From: Tolypeutes matacus
Lineage: Eukaryota > Chordata > Mammalia > Cingulata > Chlamyphoridae
Length of the DNA: 64,000 nt
Direction of reading: 5' to 3'
Assembly (NCBI GenBank): GCA_026826555.1
Contig: JAKSZT010053887.1
Span: 68,420,019-68,484,018 of the forward strand
In this document: positions 1 through 10,799 of the stretch, one piece after another
Numbering within the stretch: position 1 is the first letter of the stretch
Layout of the letters: every line of letters starts with the position of its first letter
Translations under genes and position numbers: made by a program
Notes under the pieces: model-generated
Databases searched by the model: none
What the model saw: the letters and a program-made list of their open reading frames with translations, nothing else
Told to the model about the DNA's origin: nothing

Positions 1-380
1 TCTATCTTTTCTACAATCTCTTTGATTTCAACTGTATTGTCTTCCATATCACTAATTCTTTCCTCTGCCTGTTCAATTCTGCTGCCATGTGATTCCAGCA
101 TCTTTTTCATTTCTTGACTTGTGTATTTGTTCGCCATCATATCCATTACCTTTTTAGGTGTGTTAGCTATTTCTTCAGTATGTTCTCCCAGTGTCTTCTT
201 TATATCCTTAATCTCTTCTTTCAGTTCTTTAAGTTGGTCCATGATATTTGTTTGGATAGCTTTGATTAGTTGTTCGATGTACTGCATTGCTTCCTGGTTT
301 TTATTTTGTGCATTGGACTGGTCCATGTTTTCCAGTTTCTCAGAGTCATTTGTATTTTTATGTTGCCCTCTGGTCATCAT
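1..380 (-). CDS. L1 ORF1p, N-terminal 126 codons, open to the window edge
   Basis: Reading the minus strand from the ATG at 380-378, all 126 complete codons before the window edge are open. The product begins MMTRGQ and is rich in Lys, Glu, Gln and Asn. It contains a long charged region (residues about 45-70 and 85-126, with the segments EEIKDIKKTLGEHTEEI and EQAEERISDMEDN) that looks like the coiled coil by which ORF1p trimerises. The RRM and C-terminal nucleic-acid-binding domains would lie beyond position 1. ORF1p is the RNA-binding chaperone of the L1 ribonucleoprotein. The homologous stretch of L1-B (29672-29827) has two stops and a frameshift, so this copy is better preserved. Whether the rest is intact cannot be seen. 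Confidence 0.75.
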   Translation of the reverse strand, partial: MMTRGQHKNTNDSEKLENMDQSNAQNKNQEAMQYIEQLIKAIQTNIMDQLKELKEEIKDIKKTLGEHTEEIANTPKKVMDMMANKYTSQEMKKMLESHGSRIEQAEERISDMEDNTVEIKEIVEKI

Positions 381-2156
381 ATTATCTTGATGGGTTTGTT
401 CAGTTGATTAGCTTTTCTCTATGCTGTAGAATTTTATTTAGCTGTTGGTTCTTCGTGTGAGTTAGGTTTTCTCTTTGGCAGTTTTTCTTCTTATTTTATT
501 TCCTTGTTTCTTTCTATGTTCCCTTGAAGGCAAAAGGTTAGGGCCAGAGGAATCAAAAGATGTAAGGAAGGCAGAAGGATAATAGAAATATTGATAAAAG
601 TTAGAAGAGGGGCAAAATGAGACTTAATGAGATGAATATTTAACTTGTGTAGGCAGTGTAGAGTACTAGGAAAAAATATGGAGTTCCTACAATGGACTGG
701 GAAAACAAATGGAAGAATTTATATATATAGTGATTTAGAAGGCTAGAATTATGAGGAGGGAGAGAAATAGTAGAGAAAGGTCTGAAAGGAAAAAGTTAAT
801 ACTAATAAAAAAAAAAGAAAAAAGAAGAAGAAGAAAACAAAATAGATGGGATAGAATTTGACACCCTTAAGTTGTGGGCCTATGAAAAAATGTTGTCTCT
901 AAGAGCCACAACAGAAAACAGAAGGTAGAAAGATGCAGGAAGGATAAGCGGTAGTTTGTAATACAGAATCAATATATACAGCGAGTGGGAAATTCCTGAA
1001 TAAGAAGCCCAGCAAAGAAGCGACCAGCTGGCAGCACCTATTTAAAAAAAAAAAAAATAGAAGGAAAAAGGAAGGGGGGAGGAAAACGGGAATAATAGCA
1101 ATAGACCAGAAAGTAACAGAGAGAAACCAAAGATCCACACAGGCAAGCAGTCACACAGAGCTAAGGGGGGTCAATGATTCCCCTAGGGTCCACGTGGATC
1201 CTTCCTGCCTACTTGTGTTTATCAATGAATTTCCCCACAGGGTTCTATATGCAGGTCCTGAAGCAGCTTTTAGCTATTAAACTAAATTAAAAAGAATTTA
1301 TTTTTCATTTGTTGAGGTGACCTCACTTTTTTTTTTTTTTTTTTTTAGCCAAATGCAGGACTCAAAATAATTCTTCCTCTAGACCAACCCCCTTACGGAA
1401 GGGACCCTAGCTGTGCCCGTGGAAATTAATCAAGCACGTCCCACTTTCCGGACTCCCCAGGTTAACTGAAGCTCTGATGTTAGTCAGTGAGGAGTGCTAA
1501 AGATGGCGGATTCCGCCCCTTCTGGCGCCGAGCTCCAGCGTCACCGGGCTGCTCAGTAAATCAGTTTGAGTGCAGATTCGCGTCTGCTCTCAGCCTGATG
1601 CTGCTTCAGTTTGGCTTATCTGCTCCCCAAAGCTATGGGGTGGTGCAGGCAGCCAGATCAATGTCTAAAAATATAAAATACCCTTCTCTGTCTTCCAACC
1701 AAACCCTCCCTTTTATGGGAAGTGTCCCTTCTTCCTGGCTCCGCAGCGGCCCGGGTCTTATCCCTGGGTAGCTAGGGAAATCAGCTCCGTTCCCCGTACC
1801 AAATCCCCTCTCCGGTTCACCGGGTGGTGATTAGCTCGTTTGCTCTGTTCACACAAGGTCCAAGGGGCGCCAGGCAGCCAGATACCCAGAAAATAAAACT
1901 TTTTTCGCCCCACTCGTGGCTCCAAATGGCCGTTTTATTTTTTTTTCCCTAACCGCGGGGCTCAGCCGCCTGTGCCAACCTCCACCGGCAGCCTCAAAAC
2001 TCACGAATCTCCACCGTTCGGTCCACGCCGCCGATCCGCGCAGATAGATGTCCAAGCTTCTCACTACACACGTGCACAGCACAGACCCCCGGGCAGGACC
2101 CCGTCCACAATCCGCCTTGCTCTGGGAGCTTGCAGTGTGCGCCCTCCTACACTAAT

Positions 2157-2164
2157 GCCATCTT
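2157..2164 (-). promoter_or_regulatory. YY1-type core motif at the 5' end of L1-A
   Basis: The minus strand reads AAGATGGC at the very start of the L1 5'UTR. This is the core of a YY1 site, and human L1 also carries a YY1 site within its first about 20 bases, where it fixes the transcription start. Its position right at the inferred 5' boundary suggests L1-A is full length at its 5' end. Function is inferred from position and motif. Confidence 0.5.
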
Positions 2165-2167
2165 CTA

Positions 2168-5100
2168 TATATTTGCTTTTGTTGCTTGTGATTTGTGTGC
2201 AAAATCTAAGAAACCATTGACTAACACAGTTACTGAAGATACTTCCCTGAGTTTTATTCTAGGAATTTGGTGTTTCTAGCTTTTATATTTAGGTCTTTTA
2301 TCCATCTTGAATTGTTTTTTCTATAAGGCATGATATATGAGTCCTCTTCTTTTTACAAATGGAGATTCTATTTTCCCAGCAACATTTGTTGAAGAGACAA
2401 TTCTTTCCCAGTTGGGTGGACTTTGATTCCTTGTAAAAAAGTCACTTGACCATAAATGTGAGAGTTGATTTTTGAGCTTCAATTTGATTCCATTGGTCTG
2501 TATGTCTGTCCTTGTGACAGTAACATGTGTTCTGTTTACTGTGGCTTTGTGATATGTTTTAAGATCATTATGTGTGAGTTCTGCAACGTCATTCTTCTTT
2601 TCTAAGATGGCTTTATTTATTTGGGCCACTTAACCTTCAACAGAAATTTGATAATTTAATTTACCATTTCTGTAGAGAAAGTTGTGGAAAATTTATTGGG
2701 ATTTAATTGAATCTACAAATAGCTTTGAGTAATATTGACAAATTGATGATATTTAGAACACCATTTTTCTTTATTTCTTCTTCCAATTGTTCATTGCTTG
2801 TGTATAGAAACAGTACTGATTTTTGGGTGTTGATACTGTACCGTCACTTTGCTAAATTGATTTATTAGCTCTAGGACCTTTGTTGTGGATTTTTCAGGAT
2901 TTTCTGTATATAGGGTCATGTGATCTGCAAATACAGAAATTTTTACTTCTTTCTTTCTAACTTGGATGCCTTTTATTACTTGTTCTTGCCCAACTGCTCT
3001 TCCAATATAATGTGAATAACAGTGGTGACCGTGGGCATCCTTTTCTTCTTCCTGATCTTAGAGAGGATGTGTTCAGTTTTTCATCATTAAGTAGGATTTT
3101 AGCTGCAGGCTATTCGTATATTCCCTTTATCATGTGGAGGATGTTTCCATCTATTCCTAGTGTTCCAAGTATTTTTATCATGCAACAGAGTTGTATTTTG
3201 GCAATGCCTTTTCTCCATCGATTGAGAAGATGTATTTTCTTCCTCTTCAATCTGCTAATGTGGTGTAAAACATTAAATGATTTTCTTATGTTGAACCACA
3301 CTTGCATATCAGGGATACATCCCCCTTGATCATGGTGTTTAATTCTTTAATATGCTGTTGGATTCCATTTACTAGTATTTGTTGAGATTTTTTTCATCTA
3401 TATTCATAGAAGATATTGGTCTATAGTTTTCTTGTGGTATCTTTATCTGAATTGGGAAATGTATCCTCTTTTCAATTTTTTGGAAGAGTTTGAACAGAAG
3501 TGTAATTAAGTCTTCTTGGAATGTTTGGTAAAATTCCCCTGCAAAGTCATCTGTTCCTGGACTTTTCTTTGTTGGGAGGATTTTGATTAGTGATTAATTC
3601 TCTTTACTGGTAATTGGTTGCTTGAAAACTTCTATTTCTTTTTTATTTCATGTAGGTAGCTTGTGTGTTTCTAAGAATTTGTCCATTTCATCCAAGTTAT
3701 CCAATTTTTTTGGCATAAAGTTGTTCATAGTAGCCTCTAATAGTCCTTTTAATTTCAGTTGGGTCAATAGTAATGTCCTCTTTTTAGTTCTAATTTTAGT
3801 TTTTTGTATCCTCTCTCATTTTTTCTTCATCAGTCTAGTTAAAGTTTTGTCACTTTATTGATCTCTTCAAAGAAGCAACTTTTGGGTTTCTTGATTTTCT
3901 CTGTTTTTTTATTTTTTCATTTGTCTCTGTTCTAGTCTTTATTATTTCCTGCTTTCTGCTCTCTTTGGTTTTACTTTGCTCTTTTTTTTTTTTTTTTTTT
4001 CCTGTTTTGTAGTTAGGTCTCTTCCTGTTTTGAAATTAGGTCTCTGATTTGAACTCTTTCATCTCTTTTAATGTAAGCATTTACAGCTATATATTTCCCT
4101 CTCAGCATTGTCTTTGCTGCATCTCATAAGTTTTTGTATTTCCATTTTAATTTGCCTGAAGATATATCTATTTTCACAACTGATTTTCTCTCAACCTATT
4201 GCATGTATGAGTATGTTTCCTGTTGATATTGTGAATTTAATATTTTTCTCTCTGTAATTGATTTCTAGTTTTATTCCTTTATGGTCAGAGAATATACATT
4301 GTATGACTTCAATATTTTTGAATTTACTGACTGTTGTTATATAACCCAACATATGGTCTCTCCTAGAGAAGGATCCATGTGCACTTGAGAGGAATGTGCA
4401 TTCTGTTTTTGTTGTCTGCAGTGTTCTATACATGTCTGTTAGGTCTATTTAGTTTAGAATATTATTCAAGTCTCATAATTCCTTATTGATCATCTGACTA
4501 GATTTTCTGTCCATTATTGAGAGTTGTGTATTGAAGTCTACAATTAATGTAGGACCATCAATTTCTTCCTTCAAATCTGTCAGTATTTGCTTCATATATT
4601 TATAATTGCTCCTCTTTCTGTTGAATTGTCCCCTTTATCAGTATATAGTAACCATCATTGTCCCTTATAACTGTTTTTGACTTAAAGCCTATTTTATACT
4701 ATATTAATATAGCCACCACAGCCCTCTTGATTACTGCTTGTGTGTTTTTTTTCCCATCCTTTTACCCGCAACCTACTTGTATCTTTGAATTTAAGGTGAG
4801 TCACTTGTAGATAGCATAGAATTGGGTCATGTTTTTTTATCTATTCTGCCAATCTTTACCTTTTAACTGGGTTTAATCCATTCACATTTTAAAGTCATTA
4901 CTGATTATTCAGGAATTTATTCTGCTTTTTTGCTATTTAACCTTTGTAAGACTTATACTGCTTTTGTCCTTCAGTTTTGTTATATCAACTGTTACATTTA
5001 TTTGATTTTTGTGGATTTGCTTTTCATATATTTTATTTTTGGTTAATATGGGGTTAAAATTTAGCATCTTAAATAAATAACAATCATATTTGGTTTGTTA

Positions 5101-5701
5101 CCAACTTAACTTCAACAGCTTACACATATACTTTTCTTATATCCCTCTGACCCCCACTGTTTTTTGTACTTGTTTCCATTTATAACTTTTACATTTTACA
5201 TAAAAAACAGATGCATTATTACTTTTTATGTATTTTCATTTTCCACCTATAGGAAGTAATAAGTTTAGTTACATACCAAGCAATAATATATAATAACACA
5301 AGCACTTTTAATTATCCAAATGGTTACCTTTACTGCAGATCTTTATCTCTTTATGCCACTTTGATCCACTGTCTAGTGTACTTTCCTTTCAAACTGAAGA
5401 AATACTTTTACTATTACTTGTAGGGCAGGTCTAGTGATGATGAACTCCCTTAGCTTTTGTTTATCTTAAAAAGTCTTCATCTTTCTTTTATTTTTGAAAG
5501 AAATTGGGACCTGATATAGAATTCTTGTCTGGCAGTTGACTTCTTTCATCTGTTTTGACCCACTGCCCTCTTGTCTCCATGGTTTCTGATGAGAAATCAG
5601 CATTCAATCTTATTGGGATTCCTTTTTATGTAATATGTTGCAGGTTTCAGAATTCTCTCTTTGTCCTTTGCATTTGATAGTGTGATCAATATATGAGGGG
5701 G
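2168..5701 (-). mobile_element. Old L1M-type LINE: ORF2, inter-ORF region and ORF1 C-terminus, part 1
   Basis: On the minus strand this is L1 ORF2 followed (to the right) by the inter-ORF region and the ORF1 C-terminus. About 2180-3500 covers the reverse transcriptase and its C-terminal side, 3500-4450 the N-terminal RT side, 4450-5000 the endonuclease region, and 5440-5700 the ORF1 C-terminal domain. Stops and frameshifts occur throughout. The catalytic FADD motif of the RT, expected near 2917-2931, reads Phe-Ala-Asp-His, so the second aspartate is lost. The ORF2 C-terminus and 3'UTR are missing at the L1-A junction (2168). The element resumes after the LTR at 6270. It is a dead copy clearly older than L1-A; the exact L1M subfamily is not assigned. 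Confidence 0.8.
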
Positions 5702-6269
5702 TGTATTAGTCAGCCAAAGGGGTGCTGATGCAAATTACCAGAAATATGTTGGTTTTTATAAAAGGGTGTTATTTGGGGTAGAAGCTTACAGTTACCAAGC
5801 CATAAAGCATAAGTTACTTCCCTCACCAAAGTCTATGGCCACATGTTGGAGCAAGAAGGCTGTCAGTGTTTGCCAGGGTTCAGGCTTCCTGGGTTCCTCT
5901 CTTCCTCGGGCTTGCCTCTCTCCAGGCTTAAGCTTGCTTCTCTCCACAAGGCCAGCTGTAACTATCATGTGAATTTCTTGTCTGTTCCTGGGGCCTTCTC
6001 TTCTTCCTCACGACCAAGCTCCTCTGTGTGCTTGCTTCCCCGGGTTCCAGCATTAAAATTCCAACATCAAAACTCCAACTAACTCCTCTGCTCTGCCATG
6101 TAGTTTTATCTCTGAGTCCCCACCCACAAAGGGGTGGGGACAAAACATCCTATTGACTTGGCCCAATCAGAGCCCTAATCATAACTTAATCACTCCCAGA
6201 GGAAAACATCAGTTCACAACATAATCCAATATCTATTTTTGGAATTCATAACTATATCAAATTGCCACA
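5702..6269 (-). mobile_element. Solo MaLR-like LTR (family 1) inserted in L1M ORF1
   Basis: About 568 bp. On the minus strand it begins TGTGGCAATTTGAT and ends CTAATACA, the TG...CA ends of an LTR. It is homologous along its length to the elements at 36340-36954 and 41765-42296, also on the minus strand. Flanks are G-rich (GGGGG at left, AGGGA at right), so the expected 5-bp TSD is only suggestive. L1M ORF1 sequence continues on either side, so the LTR landed after the L1M. No internal retroviral genes are present, as expected of a solo LTR left by recombination. I assign it to the MaLR (ERVL-MaLR) type by resemblance to MST/MLT LTRs. Confidence 0.7.
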
Positions 6270-6767
6270 AGGGATATAATTTTTTTCATATTTATCCTGT
6301 TTGGTATTTTCTGAGATTCTTGGATATGCATATTCACATCCTTTGCTATGTTTCAGAAGTTTCCTATCAATATTTCTTTTAATAGTCCTTCTGTCCTTTT
6401 CTCTCTTTCTTCTCCTTCTAGGACTCCCATAATGTGTATACTTGTATGCTTGATTGTGTCCCAGAAGTGTCTTAGACTATTTTCTCTTTTAATATTTCTT
6501 TTGACTTTCTGTTCCTTAACCTGACTCATTTCAAACATCTTATCTTCAAGTTCATTGATTCTTTTTTGGCCAGATCCAGTCTGCTCTTGCAACCGCCTTG
6601 GGCTTTTAAAATTTCAGCTGTTATGGTCTTCATCTCCAGTAGCTCTGTTTGGTTCTTTCCTAAAATTTCTTTTTACTTATTAAGATTCTCATATTGCTCA
6701 TTCATTGTTTTCTTGATATCCATTTTTTTCTTCCTATGTATTTTTCTTCACCTCCCTGAGCAGTGTT
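6270..6767 (-). mobile_element. Old L1M-type LINE, part 2 (ORF1)
   Basis: This continues the L1M ORF1 interrupted by the LTR. The minus strand encodes ORF1 RRM-like and coiled-coil sequence; the segment KHTSIHIMGVLEGEE corresponds to the conserved NIRIIGIPEGEE stretch of L1-B ORF1p. Both reading-frame stops and frameshifts are present. The left join to the piece ending at 5701 and the right join to sequence after about 8400 show that one L1M has been split by at least three later insertions. Confidence 0.7.
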
Positions 6768-7231
6768 TGTTTTTTGTTTTTTGTTTTACAATAAAATCTT
6801 TATTTCCAAAATTAGGTGGCTGACCCACAGCTGTAGTTTATTGATACCTGCTCTTATCATGGTTTGCTGCTGTTTTCAAAAAGCTTCTACTCCTCCACAA
6901 AATTAAAGGTAATTTTCGATTTTCTAATTGGTAAGGCCCAAGTGGTAGCCTTGTAGTATGGCCCAGATGGAGACCTTTATCTTTTTCAGAGACATACTCA
7001 AACCGGGTAGCAGTTTGAGTCACTTAATCAATTCAGATCTAAATGTTTTCTTCAAACATAAAGAGACCCAATAAAGCATTGCACATCTTTCTTAGTTCTA
7101 GTGTGTATATTTCATTTTGGAGAAGATTATCCAAATATCCTGGAATGCCCAAAATATTAAAATTTCACAGTTAGTTGGTAGAACAATTTTTGTTCATAGA
7201 ATCTACCTTGTGCCTTATGGCATAAATGTCC
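6768..7231 (-). pseudogene. Apparent retrocopy of an unidentified mRNA, 3' end with poly(A)
   Basis: On the minus strand the sequence ends in an A-rich tail (T-rich plus strand at 6768-6786) located just after an AATAAA signal (TTTATT at 6799-6804 on the plus strand). This is the mark of a reverse-transcribed mRNA. Upstream is a 61-codon open stretch (7023-6838, beginning MTQTATRFEYVSEK) that does not resemble L1, SINE or LTR sequence. I do not recognise the parent gene. The upstream limit is uncertain because another repeat starts at about 7232. It could instead be the 3' end of an unrecognised non-LTR element. Confidence 0.4.
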
Positions 7232-8396
7232 TGTTTTTGGTTTTTTATTTTTATTTTTTATTTTTTAAAAAAGATTCTTAGTTTACATAAATGTTACACA
7301 AAAAATATAGGGATTCCCATATGCCCCACTTCCCACACCTCCCACACCCTTCCACTTAAACAACATCCTTCATTAGTGTGGTACATTCATTGCAATTGAT
7401 AAACGCATCCTGGGGGCATTGCTATTGAGCATGGACCACAGTTCACATTGCAGTTTATACTCTCTCCCACACAATTCTGTAGTTTATGGGAAGATATAAA
7501 ATGTCCTATATCTGTCATTGCAATGTCATTCAGGACGATTCCCAGGTCCTGAAAAAGCCCCCATATTACACCCATTTTTCCCTCTCCCTGCCCCCAGAGC
7601 CTCCAGTGGCCTCTGCCTCTGCATCAATGTTGTAATTTCTTCCATTGCTAGAATCACAGTAAGTCTATAGTAGAATAACAATAAGTCCACTCTAGTCTAT
7701 AGTTCATTCCCCAGTCCTGAGGATTTGGGGATGGTGATGTCCACTCCAGCTCTAATTGAGAGGCGACTTTGATCCCATACAGCAGATGGATGGGACTCTC
7801 TTGCTTGCAATTGTCAGATCTCTCATTTCCTTGGTATGGTGGTGTCAATCCTCACCTCCTTGTTAGTTGTCGTGGGTGAGTTCAGTGAACAGGAAAGTAG
7901 GTGTTGCAACTGTGCTGAGGCTCAGGGCCCACCTCTTGGATGTACACCTACAAACTACAGCACTAAGTATAAGTTTAAATAGAAAGGACAAGTGAGCCAT
8001 GGGTAGTGAAGCCATAATTGAATCCAACTCTGTCACTCTCAGAAGCACAAACTCCAAAGTAGGGCCCACTGGCAAGGCACCAAACTCCAGAGCTCTCTGC
8101 CATGACCATAGGACCTGGATGTCTCCAGGGACCTCAAGAGCCCCACTATTTGAGGTATTATCCACTTCGGCAGTCTATTATATCCTGCTGAGATGTGTAT
8201 AAGCATTACCTCTGGGATGACTTCCCAACTCCCTTTGAAGTCTCTTAGCCATATAAACTCATTTGTCTTTACCTTTTCTCCATTTTATTTGAGATCTTTT
8301 TCCAGTTGCATTGCTAGTTGGTGCTTGGTAATAATCCCATGGTGCCAAGGAGGCTCATACCTGGGAGTCATGTCCCATGCTGTGGGGAAGATAATT
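7232..8396 (-). mobile_element. L1-3'-end-like repeat (family R), copy 1
   Basis: About 1.17 kb of minus-strand sequence with a 3' A-rich tail (T-rich plus strand at 7232-7265). The same sequence occurs at 26523-27930, 46441-48168 and 52844-53301. The last about 250 bases, with the run AATGTACCACACTAATGAAG, resemble the 3'UTR of mammalian L1M elements, so this is either an L1 3' end or a non-autonomous family moved by L1. Its 5' limit here is about 8396 and it is probably 5'-truncated relative to the 1.7-kb copy. Several ORFs of 60-100 codons fall inside but share no frame between copies, so they are taken as chance. No convincing TSD was found. Confidence 0.65.
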
Positions 8397-9580
8397 CCTT
8401 GAGGAGTTTTTATATCATTTTTGTAAAGACATTTTTGATATATCCATATTCTCATCTTTTTGTTTTGTTTTGTTTTCTGGATTTTTATCTTCTTCCTTTA
8501 GATAGACCATCATTTCCTGTTTCTTTGTCTTGTATTCTTTTGTTGCACACTGTACTTTCTATTATTTTAAAATGTGAATTGTCATATATTCCATGAGATG
8601 TCTGTTTCTTGATTTTGTAGCACACTGGTCATAAGACAGAGATTTTTCTTGAGCTACAGCCCTCCAATCAGGAAAGTTTGAGCAACTAATGCTGTGTGCA
8701 GGGTTTTCCATTTCTTTCTGAGCCTCTGTCTCATCCTGGATTTTTGCTTGTTAGTTGTCAAGTTTTCTGCTTACAGGAATTTGGCTATCCCCTCCATTTC
8801 CCATGAAACAGACTTCCCTTTCTCAGGTGCTTGAAGCTGGCAGACCTTTTCCACAAACTGTCAAAAACTATAGTTTTTTATACTCCTTTCTTTGTCTTAA
8901 GCTACTTCAGCCTGGAGGACAAATTCTGGTAGGACAGCACACTGAAGAAGACTTCCCATGTCAGACTTTCTCAGTCAAAATTGGGCCAGAGTTCCCCAAA
9001 GGAGTGTAGACCAGCTCCACAGTGACCTAAAGAGGGGATTGGGAAGGTCACCAAAAACTTCTCTTTTGGCAACACAAAGCTGCCCTGCCCAGAAAATGCA
9101 CTCCTTCTGATAACTGTCCCCTACAGGTCTGAGGCAGTACTGCATCTTAAATCTTTACCACCACCACCCTTGTCTGGGGTGGGTTGAAACAATGGCTGAC
9201 CTCAGAACTGGGTCCCCTATGATCAAATTCACTAAACAAAAGCTGTGGAGAGTGACCAGCTGTGCCCACTCTTGTTCCTGGGGAAGAGGATTTTTATGTC
9301 CCTTTCTTCACTAACGTGCTAGCCAGGGCCTGGACCTCAAGGTGGTCTTCTGTGAGCATAGGGGATGGGCACTGGGAGTGTCCATGTGGAGAAAGCAATT
9401 TAGAGTTCTTTACCATAATTATCAGTCTCTTCTTTCCACTTTTTCTTGGAGGCTGTACAGTGTTCTCTGCTCTCCAGAATTTCAAAATATTTGTTTTAGA
9501 CAGTTCCTGCTTGTTTAATAGTTGTTTTTGGTGAAAGGACTGAGTCCTGGAGCTCACTACTCCACCATTTTCCCACAATC
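8397..9580 (-). mobile_element. Old L1M-type LINE, part 3 (5'UTR)
   Basis: After the family R insertion the plus strand returns to text typical of the antisense of an L1M ORF1 start and 5'UTR (T-rich, then more GC-balanced to about 9580). The end near 9565-9580 (ACTCCACCATTTTCCCACAA on the plus strand) resembles the end of the other L1M 5'UTR at about 12270-12345. With 2168-5701 and 6270-6767 it reconstructs a near full-length L1M lacking only its 3' end. No coding potential. Confidence 0.55.
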
Positions 9581-10799
9581 TCTTTCTAGGGTTAATGGTA
9601 CTTTTCTTCATTCATAGTGCTGTATTATATAGACTAGGTTACAGTATAATCAGCTTTAAATCTAGCAGAACATTGACATTGATTTGCTAATGAAAGAAAA
9701 TTATCTTCTCAGCATAGAACCCTGCCCCCCACCCACTCCCAAAAAAATAGTCATAGAAGAGATTGAAGAAGTGAATGTTGATTGGACCATAAGAGAACCA
9801 CAAAATATATCATTTTCTCTTTGTTTTATATGAATATATGCTTATATTGAACAGACAATACAGTAAATTCTACATGGACTACATGTGGTTAATATTCTTC
9901 AGTGAGGGTTTGGGAATCTTCATATAAAATATCTTAATAAATTATCAAAGTAAATTTTCCCTCTTAGTAAAATTAGATATATGAATTGGAAATGCCTCCC
10001 CTTGATCATCAATTTTTTTTAAGATCTAATGGAAAGTGGGAACCAACTTGGTAAGCATCGACCATTATATAATGATAATTTAGCAAAGTCTTTCCTCTAT
10101 ATGTTTATCAAATATTGTTAGACCAAGGGGTGACTATGAATTCACACTCTACTCTTTTTCCTAAACACTCTAAGATAGATATTTGATGAACTTTGAATTA
10201 TTTTATTGGGCCTTCCCTGTTCATTTATGGATTATAAAAAGATGTTGTGCCTTCAGGATTAATAACTTGAAAGCACTAAGTCAACTCTCATATCTTAAAA
10301 TCTGGCAAGATTCTACAAAATAAATATAAGCACCCTAGCATAACCCAGAACTATAAACTTAAATGTTTATCACCTCTACCCTGCTTAAGAGGAATTAAAA
10401 TGAACTAAATGTATTTAACTAATAGGTGCTGCAATTCTAGAGTGCATTTAGATATTTCCTTGACTATAAATTAGTCCAAATCTAATTTTTGGAAGTTGGG
10501 GAAATTAAATTACAATAATTGACTACCATTTTTTCTCTTCACTCATTTTATTTCTCTCTCTATCATCTATCTATATATCTACCCATCTATCTCTCTGCAG
10601 TGTATTTGCCTGTCAATTTAGCAACCACTGTCTGAACACTTGAGAATAGTTTGGGTACATTATCCTCTTTGAAGAGATAATACTTAACTCTTAATACTGC
10701 CATGTACATTTTCTAAGAACAAGGATATTCACTTATGTAACCACCTTGTTACAATGAGAATTTGGCACTGAATATAATGAAGACTCAATTGTATGTGAC
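9581..10799. other. AT-rich spacer, no recognised gene or repeat
   Basis: About 1.2 kb of single-copy-looking sequence. The only local structure is a degenerate TCTA/TCTC simple repeat at about 10550-10600. No ORF with recognisable similarity was seen on either strand. Confidence 0.5.

Larger units (their letters stand above)
1..2167 (-). mobile_element. L1-A: 5' part of a comparatively young L1 (5'UTR plus start of ORF1), cut by the window edge
   Basis: Read on the minus strand, this is the 5' end of an L1 retrotransposon. The 5'UTR runs from about 2167 down to 381 (about 1.8 kb) and is followed by the ORF1 start codon at 380-378. The part from 2167 to about 1390 is GC-rich and keeps many CpG sites, as expected of an L1 promoter that has not decayed long. 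The middle (about 550-1350) is A-rich on the plus strand. The same 5'UTR/ORF1 arrangement recurs on the plus strand in L1-B (27960 onward), which confirms family and orientation. The element joins older L1M sequence abruptly near 2168. Its 3' end and TSD lie outside the window. Structure is seen directly; youth is inferred from the open ORF1 and the CpG content. Confidence 0.85.

Noticed and set aside
8755..9009. 84-codon ORF beginning MSSFLLTGIWL as a secreted peptide
   Set aside because: It lies in antisense L1M 5'UTR and has no conserved counterpart in the second L1M fragment at 11400-12345.
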